A DNA stretch of 64,000 nt from Nocardia sp. NBC_01503. GTDB taxonomy: Bacteria; Actinomycetota; Actinomycetes; Mycobacteriales; Mycobacteriaceae. This document shows, piece after piece, positions 8,598-15,933 of this stretch. The notes under the pieces were generated by a model. That model had not been told where the DNA came from, did no database searches, and saw only the letters and a list, made by a program, of their open reading frames with translations. Made by a program: the position numbers and the translations under genes. Position 1 is the first letter of the stretch. Every line of letters starts with the position of its first letter. The stretch is taken from NCBI RefSeq assembly GCF_036327755.1, contig NZ_CP109596.1, forward strand, positions 5,642,001 to 5,706,000. Direction: 5' to 3'.

Positions 8598-8966
8598 ATG
8601 CGAACACCGCTGGCCGCCACCGCACGGGTTACCACCGCCACGCTGCTGGGCGTGGGCTTCGCCGCCGTAATCGGCTCCGGCACAGCGCAAGCCGCGCCGG
8701 AAGACTGCACCATCAACCGGGATCTCACCGGTGCCACCGCGACCTGCCATGACGTCGACGCCCCCGCCGGGCGCGAGTACGCCCTGATCGTGGACTGCTG
8801 GGGCCTGCACGGGGTGCCGAACTCGTTCCCCCTCATGGCGGTCGGCCCGTACAGCGGTTCCTGGAGCGGTTCGTTCAGCCCCTCGGGGACGGGCTCGGCG
8901 TCATGCGTGGGTCCCTGGAGCGTCGGCACCGCCACCGGGGCACACGTCGCGATCTACCGCGAGTGA
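8598..8966 (+). CDS. Small secreted protein of unknown function
   Basis: A 122-residue protein with a Sec signal peptide (MRTPLAATAR..., hydrophobic core TLLGVGFAAVIG, cleavage expected after AQA near residue 32). The mature part has four cysteines (two near the N-terminus, then DCWGL and SCVGP), suggesting two disulfides, and is rich in Gly, Ser and Thr. GAGAGG precedes the ATG at 8598; an in-frame start upstream would add an unlikely leader. It is convergent with another small secreted protein, with only 6 bp between the stops. The 258 bp upstream hold no other gene. Confidence 0.75.
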   Translation: MRTPLAATARVTTATLLGVGFAAVIGSGTAQAAPEDCTINRDLTGATATCHDVDAPAGREYALIVDCWGLHGVPNSFPLMAVGPYSGSWSGSFSPSGTGSASCVGPWSVGTATGAHVAIYRE

Positions 8967-8972
8967 TCCTTT

Positions 8973-9317
8973 TCAGGCGGGCAGATGGCCGTAGCCGACC
9001 AGGTTGATGAAGTAGTTGCCCGGGATCAGTTGGTTCATGGCGTGCCACTGGCCCGCCGGATCACGCTGGTAGTAGCTGATCGGCAGCCATCCGGTGTCGA
9101 AACAGACGATGTCCGCGGTGCCGAAGGGACTCCAATAGACACTCGTTCCGGGGCGCGGCGGTTCGAGCGGGGTCGTGAACAGGTGACCGCACGGGGTGAT
9201 GCTCGGTTCGTAGATCGAGGGTTCGGCCGCCGCGGCCGGGGCGAGTGCGACCGCGCACGCGGCGCCGATTCCCGCCCACGCCGTCACGGTCGACAGAGCC
9301 GGGACGATCCTTCGCAT
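8973..9317 (-). CDS. Small secreted protein of unknown function
   Basis: A 114-residue protein with a signal peptide (MRRIVPALSTV..., cleavage near residue 31 after APAAAA). The mature part has two cysteines (TPCGHLF and IVCFDTGW) and is rich in aromatic residues and Pro, with a tail YFINLVGYGHLPA. A strong GAGGAGG lies 5-6 bp upstream of the ATG at 9317. No family was recognised. It is convergent with the secreted protein at 8598-8966; the two share size and export but not sequence. Confidence 0.75.
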   Translation of the reverse strand: MRRIVPALSTVTAWAGIGAACAVALAPAAAAEPSIYEPSITPCGHLFTTPLEPPRPGTSVYWSPFGTADIVCFDTGWLPISYYQRDPAGQWHAMNQLIPGNYFINLVGYGHLPA

Positions 9318-9444
9318 AGCGTCCTCCTCGATAATCCGATCGGTAGCTGTGCGCACACGATAGCGCCGATCATCCGCGCGGTCTGTCAGGTGTGTGCTCT
9401 TGTCCCGGCCACAGTCGCACCGGCAGAACGGGTTCGAGGCGAGA

Positions 9445-10128
9445 TCAGCGTTGCGCGGGCGGCGGCCCGAGCAGCGGGACGAGGTATTGGCGGGCGATCC
9501 GGGCCAGTTGCTCATCATCGTAGATATCCACGATCTGACTCGGGATCGCCAGGAACGAGGCGCAGAGCCGGACCATCAGTTCGGCGACCACATCGGCATT
9601 CAGGTCCGCGCCGATGGTGCCCGCGCGTTGTTCCTGGCGGAGTTGGTGGGCGACGAACTGGCTGACCATGGCCACCGATCGACCGCCGTCGCCGATGAGC
9701 GAGCCGATGAAATGATCGGGTTCGGCGGTGATCAGGGTGCCGATCAGCGGATTGCCTCGAAAGGTGCGCAGCGAGCTCACGAAACCGAGGACCGCGCGAT
9801 CGGCGGGAGTGGTCGCCGCGGCGATATCGCCGAGGAATTTATCGAAGTAGCGCCGGAACTCGCGCAGGATGACATGCTCGACCAGCTCATCCTTGGTGGT
9901 GAAGCGGCGGTAGACGGTGATGCGGGAGACACCCGCCTGGCGCGCCACATCCTCCATTGTCGAACGCTGAATTCCCCAGTGCTGGAAGCGTTCGTCGGCG
10001 GCGTCCAGGATGCGGGTGCGGATCGGATCGGTGTCGTCGATATGGTCGATCGCCTCGCGGTAGGCGCGTTCGAACAGCGATACGTCCGCTGCGGGAGGCG
10101 CGGCTTCCACGGGTGTCTCCTGGGACAT
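9445..10128 (-). CDS. TetR-family transcriptional regulator (candidate lcp regulator)
   Basis: A 227-residue TetR protein. The N-terminal HTH is TMEDVARQAGVSRITVYRRFTTKDELVEHV, after an extension of about 40 residues; the C-terminal domain is helical and not recognisable. It follows the rubber-oxygenase gene on the same strand with a 75-bp gap, so the two may be co-transcribed. TetR-type repressors of lcp are known in rubber-degrading actinobacteria (LcpR), which makes this a candidate. The 27-bp inverted repeat upstream of lcp is its plausible operator. Confidence 0.87.
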   Translation of the reverse strand: MSQETPVEAAPPAADVSLFERAYREAIDHIDDTDPIRTRILDAADERFQHWGIQRSTMEDVARQAGVSRITVYRRFTTKDELVEHVILREFRRYFDKFLGDIAAATTPADRAVLGFVSSLRTFRGNPLIGTLITAEPDHFIGSLIGDGGRSVAMVSQFVAHQLRQEQRAGTIGADLNADVVAELMVRLCASFLAIPSQIVDIYDDEQLARIARQYLVPLLGPPPAQR

Positions 10129-10203
10129 CTCATTACTCCGTCAGTCGGTCGATGGCGCCGTCACTCTGCGTCGATTGTTCCACTGACGGTCGGCCTCGCG
10201 GTG

Positions 10204-11427
10204 TCACCGGTTGGTCAACGGGATTTCGATGCTCAACGGCATCCGCAGTTCGGCGACGTACCACATGGCGAACTGACGCAGGAACTCGTCGAACATCCAG
10301 TACGGGATATCGACCGCCGGAGCGGCGGCCAGCACGCCTTCGCGGACCGCCACGAACGGTCCCCACGCCACCTCCAGCAGTGGACTCCACACCGGCTCGC
10401 GGGGGATCTGAAGCCAGTTCCCGACCTTGTCGCCCATGATGAATCGGGTGAACGCGCCCAGAATGCCGCGACTGAGCAGTGTCAGATCCAGGTTGGCGCC
10501 CAGGTTGAGCAGCTGATCGGCCAGGTTGATGCCCTCGGCGGTGGGCGCGAGGATCGGGTCCAGCACCTGTGCGGCCTGGGCATCGGCCTGATCCCAGCTG
10601 GCCGGAATGTATTCGTCGCGAATGCCGAGCAGATGTCCGGCCAGTTGCCAACTGTGCAGGTATCCCTCGGATTCGGCTGTGGGAATGCGCAATTGCCAGC
10701 TGTTGAGCGTGCGCATGATGGTGGTGGCCAGGCTGTGCCAGGTGACCATCAGATCGTCCTGGGTGATCGGGGTGACCCCCGCGGGCCAGTGCGGTGACTG
10801 CGGCAGCAGATGGCGCACGGCGGCATGGATGATTCGGGTTTTCACGCAGGTCACGACCATTTCACCACCGTCGCCGTAGGCATTGACGGTGCCGATGTCG
10901 TATCCGAATTTCGCGGTCTTGGCGATGCGGTCCTTCAGATGTGTGCCGCCGCGCGAGTAGTACACCGCGAGTGCTTCGTGCGGAATGACCGTGGACATCA
11001 TTCCGCTGGCGAAGGCGTAGAGCACACCCAGATACAGTCCGCGTTTCCTGGTGAAGTCGAAGGAACTCGCGAGCTTGCCCTGATCGGTCCAGGACGGTAG
11101 TTGCCGGGCGTATTCGATGAAATCGGCGAGTTCGCGGGGCAGGCCGTCCGGCAGCGGTTGGGTGTTGTGCGTCCAGGTCGCCAGCAGCCGATTGACCTCG
11201 GGGACATTGCCATCGTCCATCACCTTGGCCACCACCGGATCGGCTTCGGGATCCCACAGGGTGAGCGGGTCCGCGCCGCCGCCGCTGCCGACGATCGAAT
11301 CGTTCGGTGACCACGTCCAGGGTTCCGCCCGCGCGGTCCGTGCGACCAGTGACATGGCGCCGACCGCGCCCAGGAGCCCGCCCCCTGCCCGCATCGCGTC
11401 ACGTCGGTTGAGTCGGTGTGCATCCAT
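10204..11427 (-). CDS. lcp: Latex-clearing protein (rubber oxygenase Lcp, DUF2236), Tat-exported
   Basis: A 407-residue haem b dioxygenase that cleaves cis-1,4-polyisoprene outside the cell into oligo-isoprenoid aldehydes/ketones. A twin-arginine signal lies at the N-terminus (NRRDAM, then a Gly/Ala core, mature start near AEPWTWS). Residues matching those essential in Lcp of Streptomyces K30 are present at about +3: Glu151, Arg167, Lys170 and Thr171 (DRIAKT), Arg198, haem-ligand His201 and Arg205 (TRIIHAAVR). The C-terminal EIPLTNR is also typical. The ATG at 11427 is chosen to give the usual length; an upstream start at 11490 would bury the Tat signal. Confidence in the family is high. Confidence 0.92.
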   Translation of the reverse strand: MDAHRLNRRDAMRAGGGLLGAVGAMSLVARTARAEPWTWSPNDSIVGSGGGADPLTLWDPEADPVVAKVMDDGNVPEVNRLLATWTHNTQPLPDGLPRELADFIEYARQLPSWTDQGKLASSFDFTRKRGLYLGVLYAFASGMMSTVIPHEALAVYYSRGGTHLKDRIAKTAKFGYDIGTVNAYGDGGEMVVTCVKTRIIHAAVRHLLPQSPHWPAGVTPITQDDLMVTWHSLATTIMRTLNSWQLRIPTAESEGYLHSWQLAGHLLGIRDEYIPASWDQADAQAAQVLDPILAPTAEGINLADQLLNLGANLDLTLLSRGILGAFTRFIMGDKVGNWLQIPREPVWSPLLEVAWGPFVAVREGVLAAAPAVDIPYWMFDEFLRQFAMWYVAELRMPLSIEIPLTNR

Positions 11428-11451
11428 GCTGCCAAGCCTCTTCGTTGAGAG

Positions 11452-11478
11452 AGATACAAAGACACGCATTGTGTATCT
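11452..11478. promoter_or_regulatory. 27-bp inverted repeat upstream of lcp (candidate TetR operator)
   Basis: AGATACA (11452-11458) and TGTATCT (11472-11478) form perfect 7-bp arms around a 13-bp spacer, with an inner ACAC-5-GTGT symmetry. It sits 25-51 bp upstream of the lcp start, where the promoter is expected. Length and symmetry suit a TetR dimer or dimer pair. Confidence 0.55.
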
Positions 11479-11540
11479 GCGTTTCTTCATGACAACATAT
11501 CGTGACTGCCATCACAACCATGAGATGTAAAGGACCGAGC

Positions 11541-11618
11541 ATGAACCCGTGGATCGTCATTCAGAATCTGCTCAACCAGCTGGACCTCGGGTCTGCGGGA
11601 AGTAGTGGACCGCGGTGA
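11541..11618 (+). CDS. Possible small ORF, 25 residues
   Basis: ATG at 11541 with AAAGGA 6 bp upstream encodes MNPWIVIQNLLNQLDLGSAG followed by five more residues, then TGA. The first 16 residues could form an amphipathic helix. It lies divergent from lcp and stops 11 bp before the end of the convergent amidohydrolase gene. Support is only the ribosome binding site and the composition; it may be chance. Confidence 0.3.
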   Translation: MNPWIVIQNLLNQLDLGSAGSSGPR

Positions 11619-11628
11619 TGCCGAGCGA

Positions 11629-12894
11629 TCACCTGGACAGCGCGCGGGCGGGGCTGAGCTCGGTGAATGTATTGGTGCGGGCCACGATTCGGCCCGCTTT
11701 GAGGACGTAGGCGCGGGCGGGCCGGTCCAGGAGAGCGTGATCGACCCGGTGTGTGGACAGCACCACCAGATCGGCGTCGGCGCCCGGACGCAGACCGTAG
11801 GTGGGGGAGATGCCGGTGATGTGAGCTGCCTGGGTGGTCGCCATGGCGAGCACCCGGGTCAGGTCCTCGGGGCCGGACAGGTGTGAGGTCTGAGCCAGGA
11901 ACAGGCCGACATCCAGCAGATCGGCGTTGCCGTATGGGGTGAAGGCGTTGCGAATGTTGTTGGAGGAGTAGGCGGTTCGAATGCCCGCGGCCCAGAGTTC
12001 GCGGATCGGGGCGATGCCGCGGCGGATATTGGTGGTGTCCGAGCGCCCGCCAAGATGCATATCGGTGGCGGGGAGCGGGACCACCGCGACACCGGCTGAC
12101 GCCAGGTGCTCGAGGGTATGCCGCCTGCGGGCGGGGTCCTGGCCCGCCAGGGATGTCATATGGCCCAGGGTGACGCGGCCGGACAGGCCGGTGCGCGCGG
12201 TGACCTCGGCGATGTAGTCGGCCATGGCGAAGCGGGGGTCACCGGGGTCGTCGGCGAAGTCGGCGTGGATGTCGACGGGGACGGCGAATTCGGCGGCGAG
12301 GTCGAAGACCAGGTTTATGTGGCGGCGGCAGTCTTGCGCGGTGCGCTCGTTGTAGGAGCAGCCACCGATGACATCCGCGCCGCTGTGCAGACTCTCGCGG
12401 AGCAGCTCCAGGGTGCCGGGGGCCTGCAGAATGCCCTCCTGGGGGAAGGCGACGATCTGCAGATCGATCCGGCCGCGGTACTCCTCGCGCAGATCCAGCA
12501 GGGCGCGCACGCCTTTGAGGCCGACGATCGGGTCCACATCGGGGTGCGCGCGAATCATGGTGGTGCCGTGGGTGATCGCCATATCCAGCACCCGGCGGGC
12601 GCGGTCCCGGATGGATTCCACGGTGAACTCGCGCTTGAGTTCGGCGGTGACGGCGATCGCTCCGGCGAGGGTGCCGTCGGGGTTGGGGCGTTCGGCATCG
12701 AGCAGGGCCTTGTCCAGGTGGACGTGGGATTCGATCAGGCCGGGGATGACCACCCGTGCGGCGCAGTCGATTTCGTCCGGGGCGTGAATGGGCAGCTGTG
12801 CGCCGACGGCGGTGATGATGCCGTTCTCGATGGCGATATCCACCAGATCGGCGGCATCGTCGATACGGGCATTGCGCAGGACCAGCTCTGCCAT
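11629..12894 (-). CDS. Cytosine-deaminase-like amidohydrolase with altered active site
   Basis: A 421-residue amidohydrolase of the cytosine deaminase/AtzC group. The metal motif is SHVHLDKAL, and there are RAHPDVDPIVGL, DIHADFADD, GHMTSL and NNIRNAFTPYGNADLL. Compared with E. coli CodA, the catalytic Glu217 position is Phe (HADF) and the metal-ligand Asp313 position is Asn (SSNNIRN), so simple cytosine deamination is doubtful. The ATG at 12894 has GGGAGG upstream. A GTATAC palindrome lies 46 bp upstream. The second amidohydrolase at 14664 keeps the Asp, so the two probably act on different substrates of one pathway. Confidence 0.85.
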   Translation of the reverse strand: MAELVLRNARIDDAADLVDIAIENGIITAVGAQLPIHAPDEIDCAARVVIPGLIESHVHLDKALLDAERPNPDGTLAGAIAVTAELKREFTVESIRDRARRVLDMAITHGTTMIRAHPDVDPIVGLKGVRALLDLREEYRGRIDLQIVAFPQEGILQAPGTLELLRESLHSGADVIGGCSYNERTAQDCRRHINLVFDLAAEFAVPVDIHADFADDPGDPRFAMADYIAEVTARTGLSGRVTLGHMTSLAGQDPARRRHTLEHLASAGVAVVPLPATDMHLGGRSDTTNIRRGIAPIRELWAAGIRTAYSSNNIRNAFTPYGNADLLDVGLFLAQTSHLSGPEDLTRVLAMATTQAAHITGISPTYGLRPGADADLVVLSTHRVDHALLDRPARAYVLKAGRIVARTNTFTELSPARALSR

Positions 12895-12937
12895 GGATAC
12901 CTCCCGGAGCGCGGCTTCGGTGTGAAGCCGTCTCCGG

Positions 12938-12947
12938 TTGTATACGA
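12938..12947. promoter_or_regulatory. GTATAC operator site 1 (upstream of the minus-strand amidohydrolase)
   Basis: TTGTATACGA, one of four near-identical palindromes in the cluster. It lies 44 bp upstream of the start of the amidohydrolase gene. It matches the TGTATACA-like operators known for FCD-type GntR regulators, and such a regulator is encoded next to it. Confidence 0.6.
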
Positions 12948-13050
12948 CCGCCATGTTTCCATCTCGGACGGCGAATGCTTCGCCGATGTTACGAGCCGCG
13001 TTGGCGGGCAGGTGATTCCGGGCGGAGCCGGGTCGGCGGCCGGAGCGAGA

Positions 13051-13695
13051 TCAATCGCGCTGACGCAACCGGTAGGCGTAGGTGGCATGCGCGATATGGT
13101 CGGTCACCAACTGCGCGGCCCGGTCGGGATCCCCGGCTTCCAGTGCGGCACAGATCTCTTCGTGCTCATGCCAGGAATCGCTGGCGCGGCGCGGCAGTTC
13201 GACCGCGTACACCCAGGCGATCTTCCAGCTCAGCTGGGTGATGAGCTGTTCGAGCAGGGTACTGCCCGATGCCTCGGCGAGCACCTCGTGGAATCGGCTG
13301 TTCAACCGGGCGAGCTCATCGAGCCGACCGGCGCGCACGGCATCCTGCCCGAGGGCCGTCAATTCCTTGAGGCGGCCGAGCTGTTCGGGCGTGCGGCGTA
13401 CGGCGGCGCGGGAGGCGCAGAGCGGTTCCAGGCGCGCGCGGATCTCGAGCAGATCCGCCGCCTCCTCCTCGGTGAGCTCGGCGACGAAAACCCCGGCATA
13501 CGGTCGGGACGAGGCGAAACCCTCTGCCTCCAAGGTGCGTAACGCCTCGCGCACCGGTACTCGCGAGACGCCGTAACTCTCGGCGAGTGCCTCTTCGGTG
13601 AGGCGCTGTCCCGGGGTGAACTCCCCGCGGATGATGTCATCGCGAATGGCGCGGCACAGTTGCTGCGGCGTCATGCGCCGGACGGTGCTGCTCAC
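13051..13695 (-). CDS. GntR-family (FCD domain) transcriptional regulator
   Basis: A 214-residue regulator with an N-terminal winged helix (ALAESYGVSRVPVREALRTLEAEG, wing YAGVFVAEL) and a C-terminal FCD domain (LEIRARLEPLCASRAA, NSRFHEVLAEASGS). It sits between the two amidohydrolase genes and is divergent from the TSUP exporter. The 186-bp divergent region contains two GTATAC-like palindromes, and two more precede the minus-strand amidohydrolase and the ABC genes. It is therefore the likely local repressor. The GTG at 13695 is used; the ATG at 13674 lacks a ribosome binding site. Confidence 0.88.
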   Translation of the reverse strand: MSSTVRRMTPQQLCRAIRDDIIRGEFTPGQRLTEEALAESYGVSRVPVREALRTLEAEGFASSRPYAGVFVAELTEEEAADLLEIRARLEPLCASRAAVRRTPEQLGRLKELTALGQDAVRAGRLDELARLNSRFHEVLAEASGSTLLEQLITQLSWKIAWVYAVELPRRASDSWHEHEEICAALEAGDPDRAAQLVTDHIAHATYAYRLRQRD

Positions 13696-13747
13696 CGCGG
13701 GCTCACGAAAGTCACTGCGGCCTCACAAAGGGAAAGGTCGGGCGGGT

Positions 13748-13757
13748 TTGCATACGA
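13748..13757. promoter_or_regulatory. GTATAC-type operator site 2 (gntR promoter)
   Basis: TTGCATACGA lies 53 bp upstream of the gntR start. It differs at one position from site 1, which suggests autoregulation of the GntR gene. Confidence 0.5.
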
Positions 13758-13842
13758 TCCATCGTGGCTGCGCCGGATGGGATCCCGCAAATCTACTGTA
13801 TGAACCCGTGAGTTGCCTTCGGGTCGCCCACCCGCGCCGGAT

Positions 13843-13852
13843 TTGTATACGA
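13843..13852. promoter_or_regulatory. GTATAC operator site 3 (TSUP promoter)
   Basis: TTGTATACGA, identical to site 1, lies 30 bp upstream of the TSUP start codon, in the position of a promoter-blocking operator for the TSUP-amidohydrolase pair. Confidence 0.6.
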
Positions 13853-13881
13853 TGCGCACCATCTCGGTTCGGAAGGGTTTC

Positions 13882-14631
13882 ATGGATCCCGCGCATCTCG
13901 TACTTCTGCTCGTCGCCGGTTTCGGCGCGGGCGTCTGCAATGCCATCGCCGGTGGCGGCAGCCTGTTGTCATTTCCCGCGCTGCTGGCCACGGGATTACC
14001 CCCGGTGGCGGCGACCGTCACCAATTCGGTCTCGGTATGGCCCGGATACCTGGGCGGTGCGGCCGCACTGCGCAAGCGACTCGATGAGCATCGAGCGCTG
14101 GTGCCCCGGCTCGTTCTCACCGGTGCGGTCGGTGCGTCGGGCGGGGTGATCGCCCTGCTCGCCGCACCGCCCAAGGTATTCGCCGCGCTGGTCCCGTATC
14201 TGATCCTGTCGGCCACGGCGCTTTTCGCGGCACAGCCGTTGCTGTCCAAGAGACTGGCGGCACGACGCGGCGCGGGTGATTCGCAGCTGCCGCTGTTCGC
14301 GGGGGTCTTCCTCGGCGGCATGTACGGCGCGTACTTCAACGGCGGTATGGGAATTGTGCTGCTCACCGCCCTCGCGCTGGGTATCGACGCCTCGATCACC
14401 ATGCTCAACGGCCTGAAAAGTGTGCTCACACTGACCGTCTCGACCACCGCCATGGTCGCGGTGGCGCTCTTCGGTCCGGTGCACTGGCTCGCCGTGCTGG
14501 TGCTGGCCCCCGCCTGTCTGGTCGGCGGTATCGCGGGCGCGAAGCTCGCGGATCGTCTGCGACCCGGTGCTTTCCGGGCCGTCGTCATTGTCTTCGGCGT
14601 CGGCGCGGGCACCGCCATGCTGCTCAGCTGA
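13882..14631 (+). CDS. TSUP (TauE/SafE) family membrane exporter
   Basis: A 249-residue integral membrane protein of the sulfite/anion exporter TauE/SafE family. The first helix motif GFGAGVCNAIAGGGSLLSFPAL is typical, repeated as GVFLGGMYGAYFNGGMGIVLL in the second half, giving about eight segments in two pseudo-repeats. The ATG at 13882 has GGAAGG 5 bp upstream and starts at the first helix; a start at 13813 would add 23 polar residues. It is followed 32 bp later by an amidohydrolase gene, so it may export an organic acid or other product of that pathway. Confidence 0.87.
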   Translation: MDPAHLVLLLVAGFGAGVCNAIAGGGSLLSFPALLATGLPPVAATVTNSVSVWPGYLGGAAALRKRLDEHRALVPRLVLTGAVGASGGVIALLAAPPKVFAALVPYLILSATALFAAQPLLSKRLAARRGAGDSQLPLFAGVFLGGMYGAYFNGGMGIVLLTALALGIDASITMLNGLKSVLTLTVSTTAMVAVALFGPVHWLAVLVLAPACLVGGIAGAKLADRLRPGAFRAVVIVFGVGAGTAMLLS

Positions 14632-14663
14632 TTCCGCCATCCCCATCCAGAAAAGGTGTATCG

Positions 14664-15863
14664 ATGAACGACCTACTGCTCCGCGGCGGCCGCCCCTGGA
14701 CCCCGGGCGAGCCCCTGACCACCGCCGATATTCTGATCAGTGCCGGCCGCATCGCCAAGGTCGGCCCCGGCCTCACCGAAACCGCCACCGAGACCATCGA
14801 TCTCGCGGGCGCGCTGGTCCTGCCCGGCCTGGTCGACTCGCACTGCCACCTCGACAAGACCATGTACGGCGGGCCGTGGATTCCCAATAGCGGCGGCCGG
14901 ACCCTGCGGGGCCGCATCGCCAATGGTGAGGGCCGTCGCGAGGAGCTCGGCCTGCCGAGCCCCGACTACGCGGCGAATCTGCTGGGCGCCATGATCTCCG
15001 GCGGTACCGCTCATGTGCGCAGCCATATCGATATCGATCCGGAGGTCGGACTGGGCGGTGTGGAGGCGGTACGCGCCGCGGCGGAGCGATACTCCGACCG
15101 TGTCGAGGTGCAACTGGTCGCCTTCCCGCAGGGCGGGCTGATGAATCGCCCCGGTACCGACAAACTCCTCGAGGCCGCCCTCGCCGGCGGTGTCGAGGTG
15201 ATCGGCGGGCTCGACCCCGCCGGATACGACGGGAACCCCACCGGCCAATTGGATCTGCTGTTCCACCTGGCCGAGAAGTACGGCGCGCGCATCGATATCC
15301 ACCTGCACGACCGCGGCGCGCTCGGGGCCTGGCAGTACGAGCTGATCATCGAACGCACCCGGGCCACCGGACTCGCCGGTCGAGTCACCATCAGCCACGC
15401 CTACGCCATGGGCGAACTCGCCCCCGGGGAGCAGCGGCGCATCGCCGAAGCCCTTGCCGAGGCCGGAGTTTCGATGGTCACCTGCGCGGTCGGCGACGCC
15501 CCGGTGGTTCCGGTGCGGCTCATGCATGAGACCGGTGCGGGTCTGGCGCTGGGCAATGACGGTATTCGCGATCTGTGGACCCCGTACGGCGACGGTGACA
15601 TGCTGCGCCGCATCATGACCGTCGCCTTCCGCGACCGCCTGGTGGCGGACGCGGAGATCGAACTGGCCCTCGCGGCCGGAACCCACGGCGGGGCAAAGGT
15701 TCTCGGCCTCACCGACTATGGATTGCACCCGGGCGCGGCCGCCGATCTGTTCACCGTCGCCGCCGAAACCCCCGCGCACGCGGTCGTTTCCGTACCCACC
15801 CGGCAGCTCGTGCTCAAGCGCGGCCGGATCGTGGCGCGCGATGGCGTGCTCACCGCGCACTGA
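14664..15863 (+). CDS. Cytosine-deaminase-like amidohydrolase
   Basis: A 399-residue amidohydrolase of the cytosine deaminase/N-isopropylammelide hydrolase group. Motifs in order are VDSHCHLDKT, SHIDIDPEVGL, IDIHLHDRGA, ISHAYAMGEL and LGNDGIRDLWTPYGDGDM. The Asp matching metal ligand D313 of E. coli CodA is retained (GND), and the position of Glu217 is Asp. GAAAAGGTG precedes the ATG. It follows the TSUP gene and precedes the ABC transporter, so a deaminase or hydrolase step on an imported N-heterocycle is likely. The substrate cannot be read from the sequence. Confidence 0.87.
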   Translation: MNDLLLRGGRPWTPGEPLTTADILISAGRIAKVGPGLTETATETIDLAGALVLPGLVDSHCHLDKTMYGGPWIPNSGGRTLRGRIANGEGRREELGLPSPDYAANLLGAMISGGTAHVRSHIDIDPEVGLGGVEAVRAAAERYSDRVEVQLVAFPQGGLMNRPGTDKLLEAALAGGVEVIGGLDPAGYDGNPTGQLDLLFHLAEKYGARIDIHLHDRGALGAWQYELIIERTRATGLAGRVTISHAYAMGELAPGEQRRIAEALAEAGVSMVTCAVGDAPVVPVRLMHETGAGLALGNDGIRDLWTPYGDGDMLRRIMTVAFRDRLVADAEIELALAAGTHGGAKVLGLTDYGLHPGAAADLFTVAAETPAHAVVSVPTRQLVLKRGRIVARDGVLTAH

Positions 15864-15873
15864 TCGTATACGA
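15864..15873. promoter_or_regulatory. GTATAC operator site 4 (ABC transporter promoter)
   Basis: TCGTATACGA, a perfect 10-bp palindrome and the most symmetric of the four sites, starts right after the stop of the amidohydrolase gene and 61 bp before the ABC ATPase start. It suggests a GntR-controlled internal promoter for the transporter genes. Confidence 0.6.
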
Positions 15874-15888
15874 AACAGGGGCGTAATC

Positions 15889-15930
15889 ATGTTGACCGCG
15901 AACGGCAATGAGCCCCCGATAGAACTATGA
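15889..15930 (+). CDS. Possible 13-residue upstream ORF before the ABC ATPase gene
   Basis: ATG at 15889, preceded by AGGGGCG, encodes MLTANGNEPPIEL and stops 3 bp before the ATPase start. The ATPase has only a weak ribosome binding site of its own, so translational coupling through this short frame is possible. It could also be chance. Confidence 0.25.
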   Translation: MLTANGNEPPIEL

Positions 15931-15933
15931 AGC

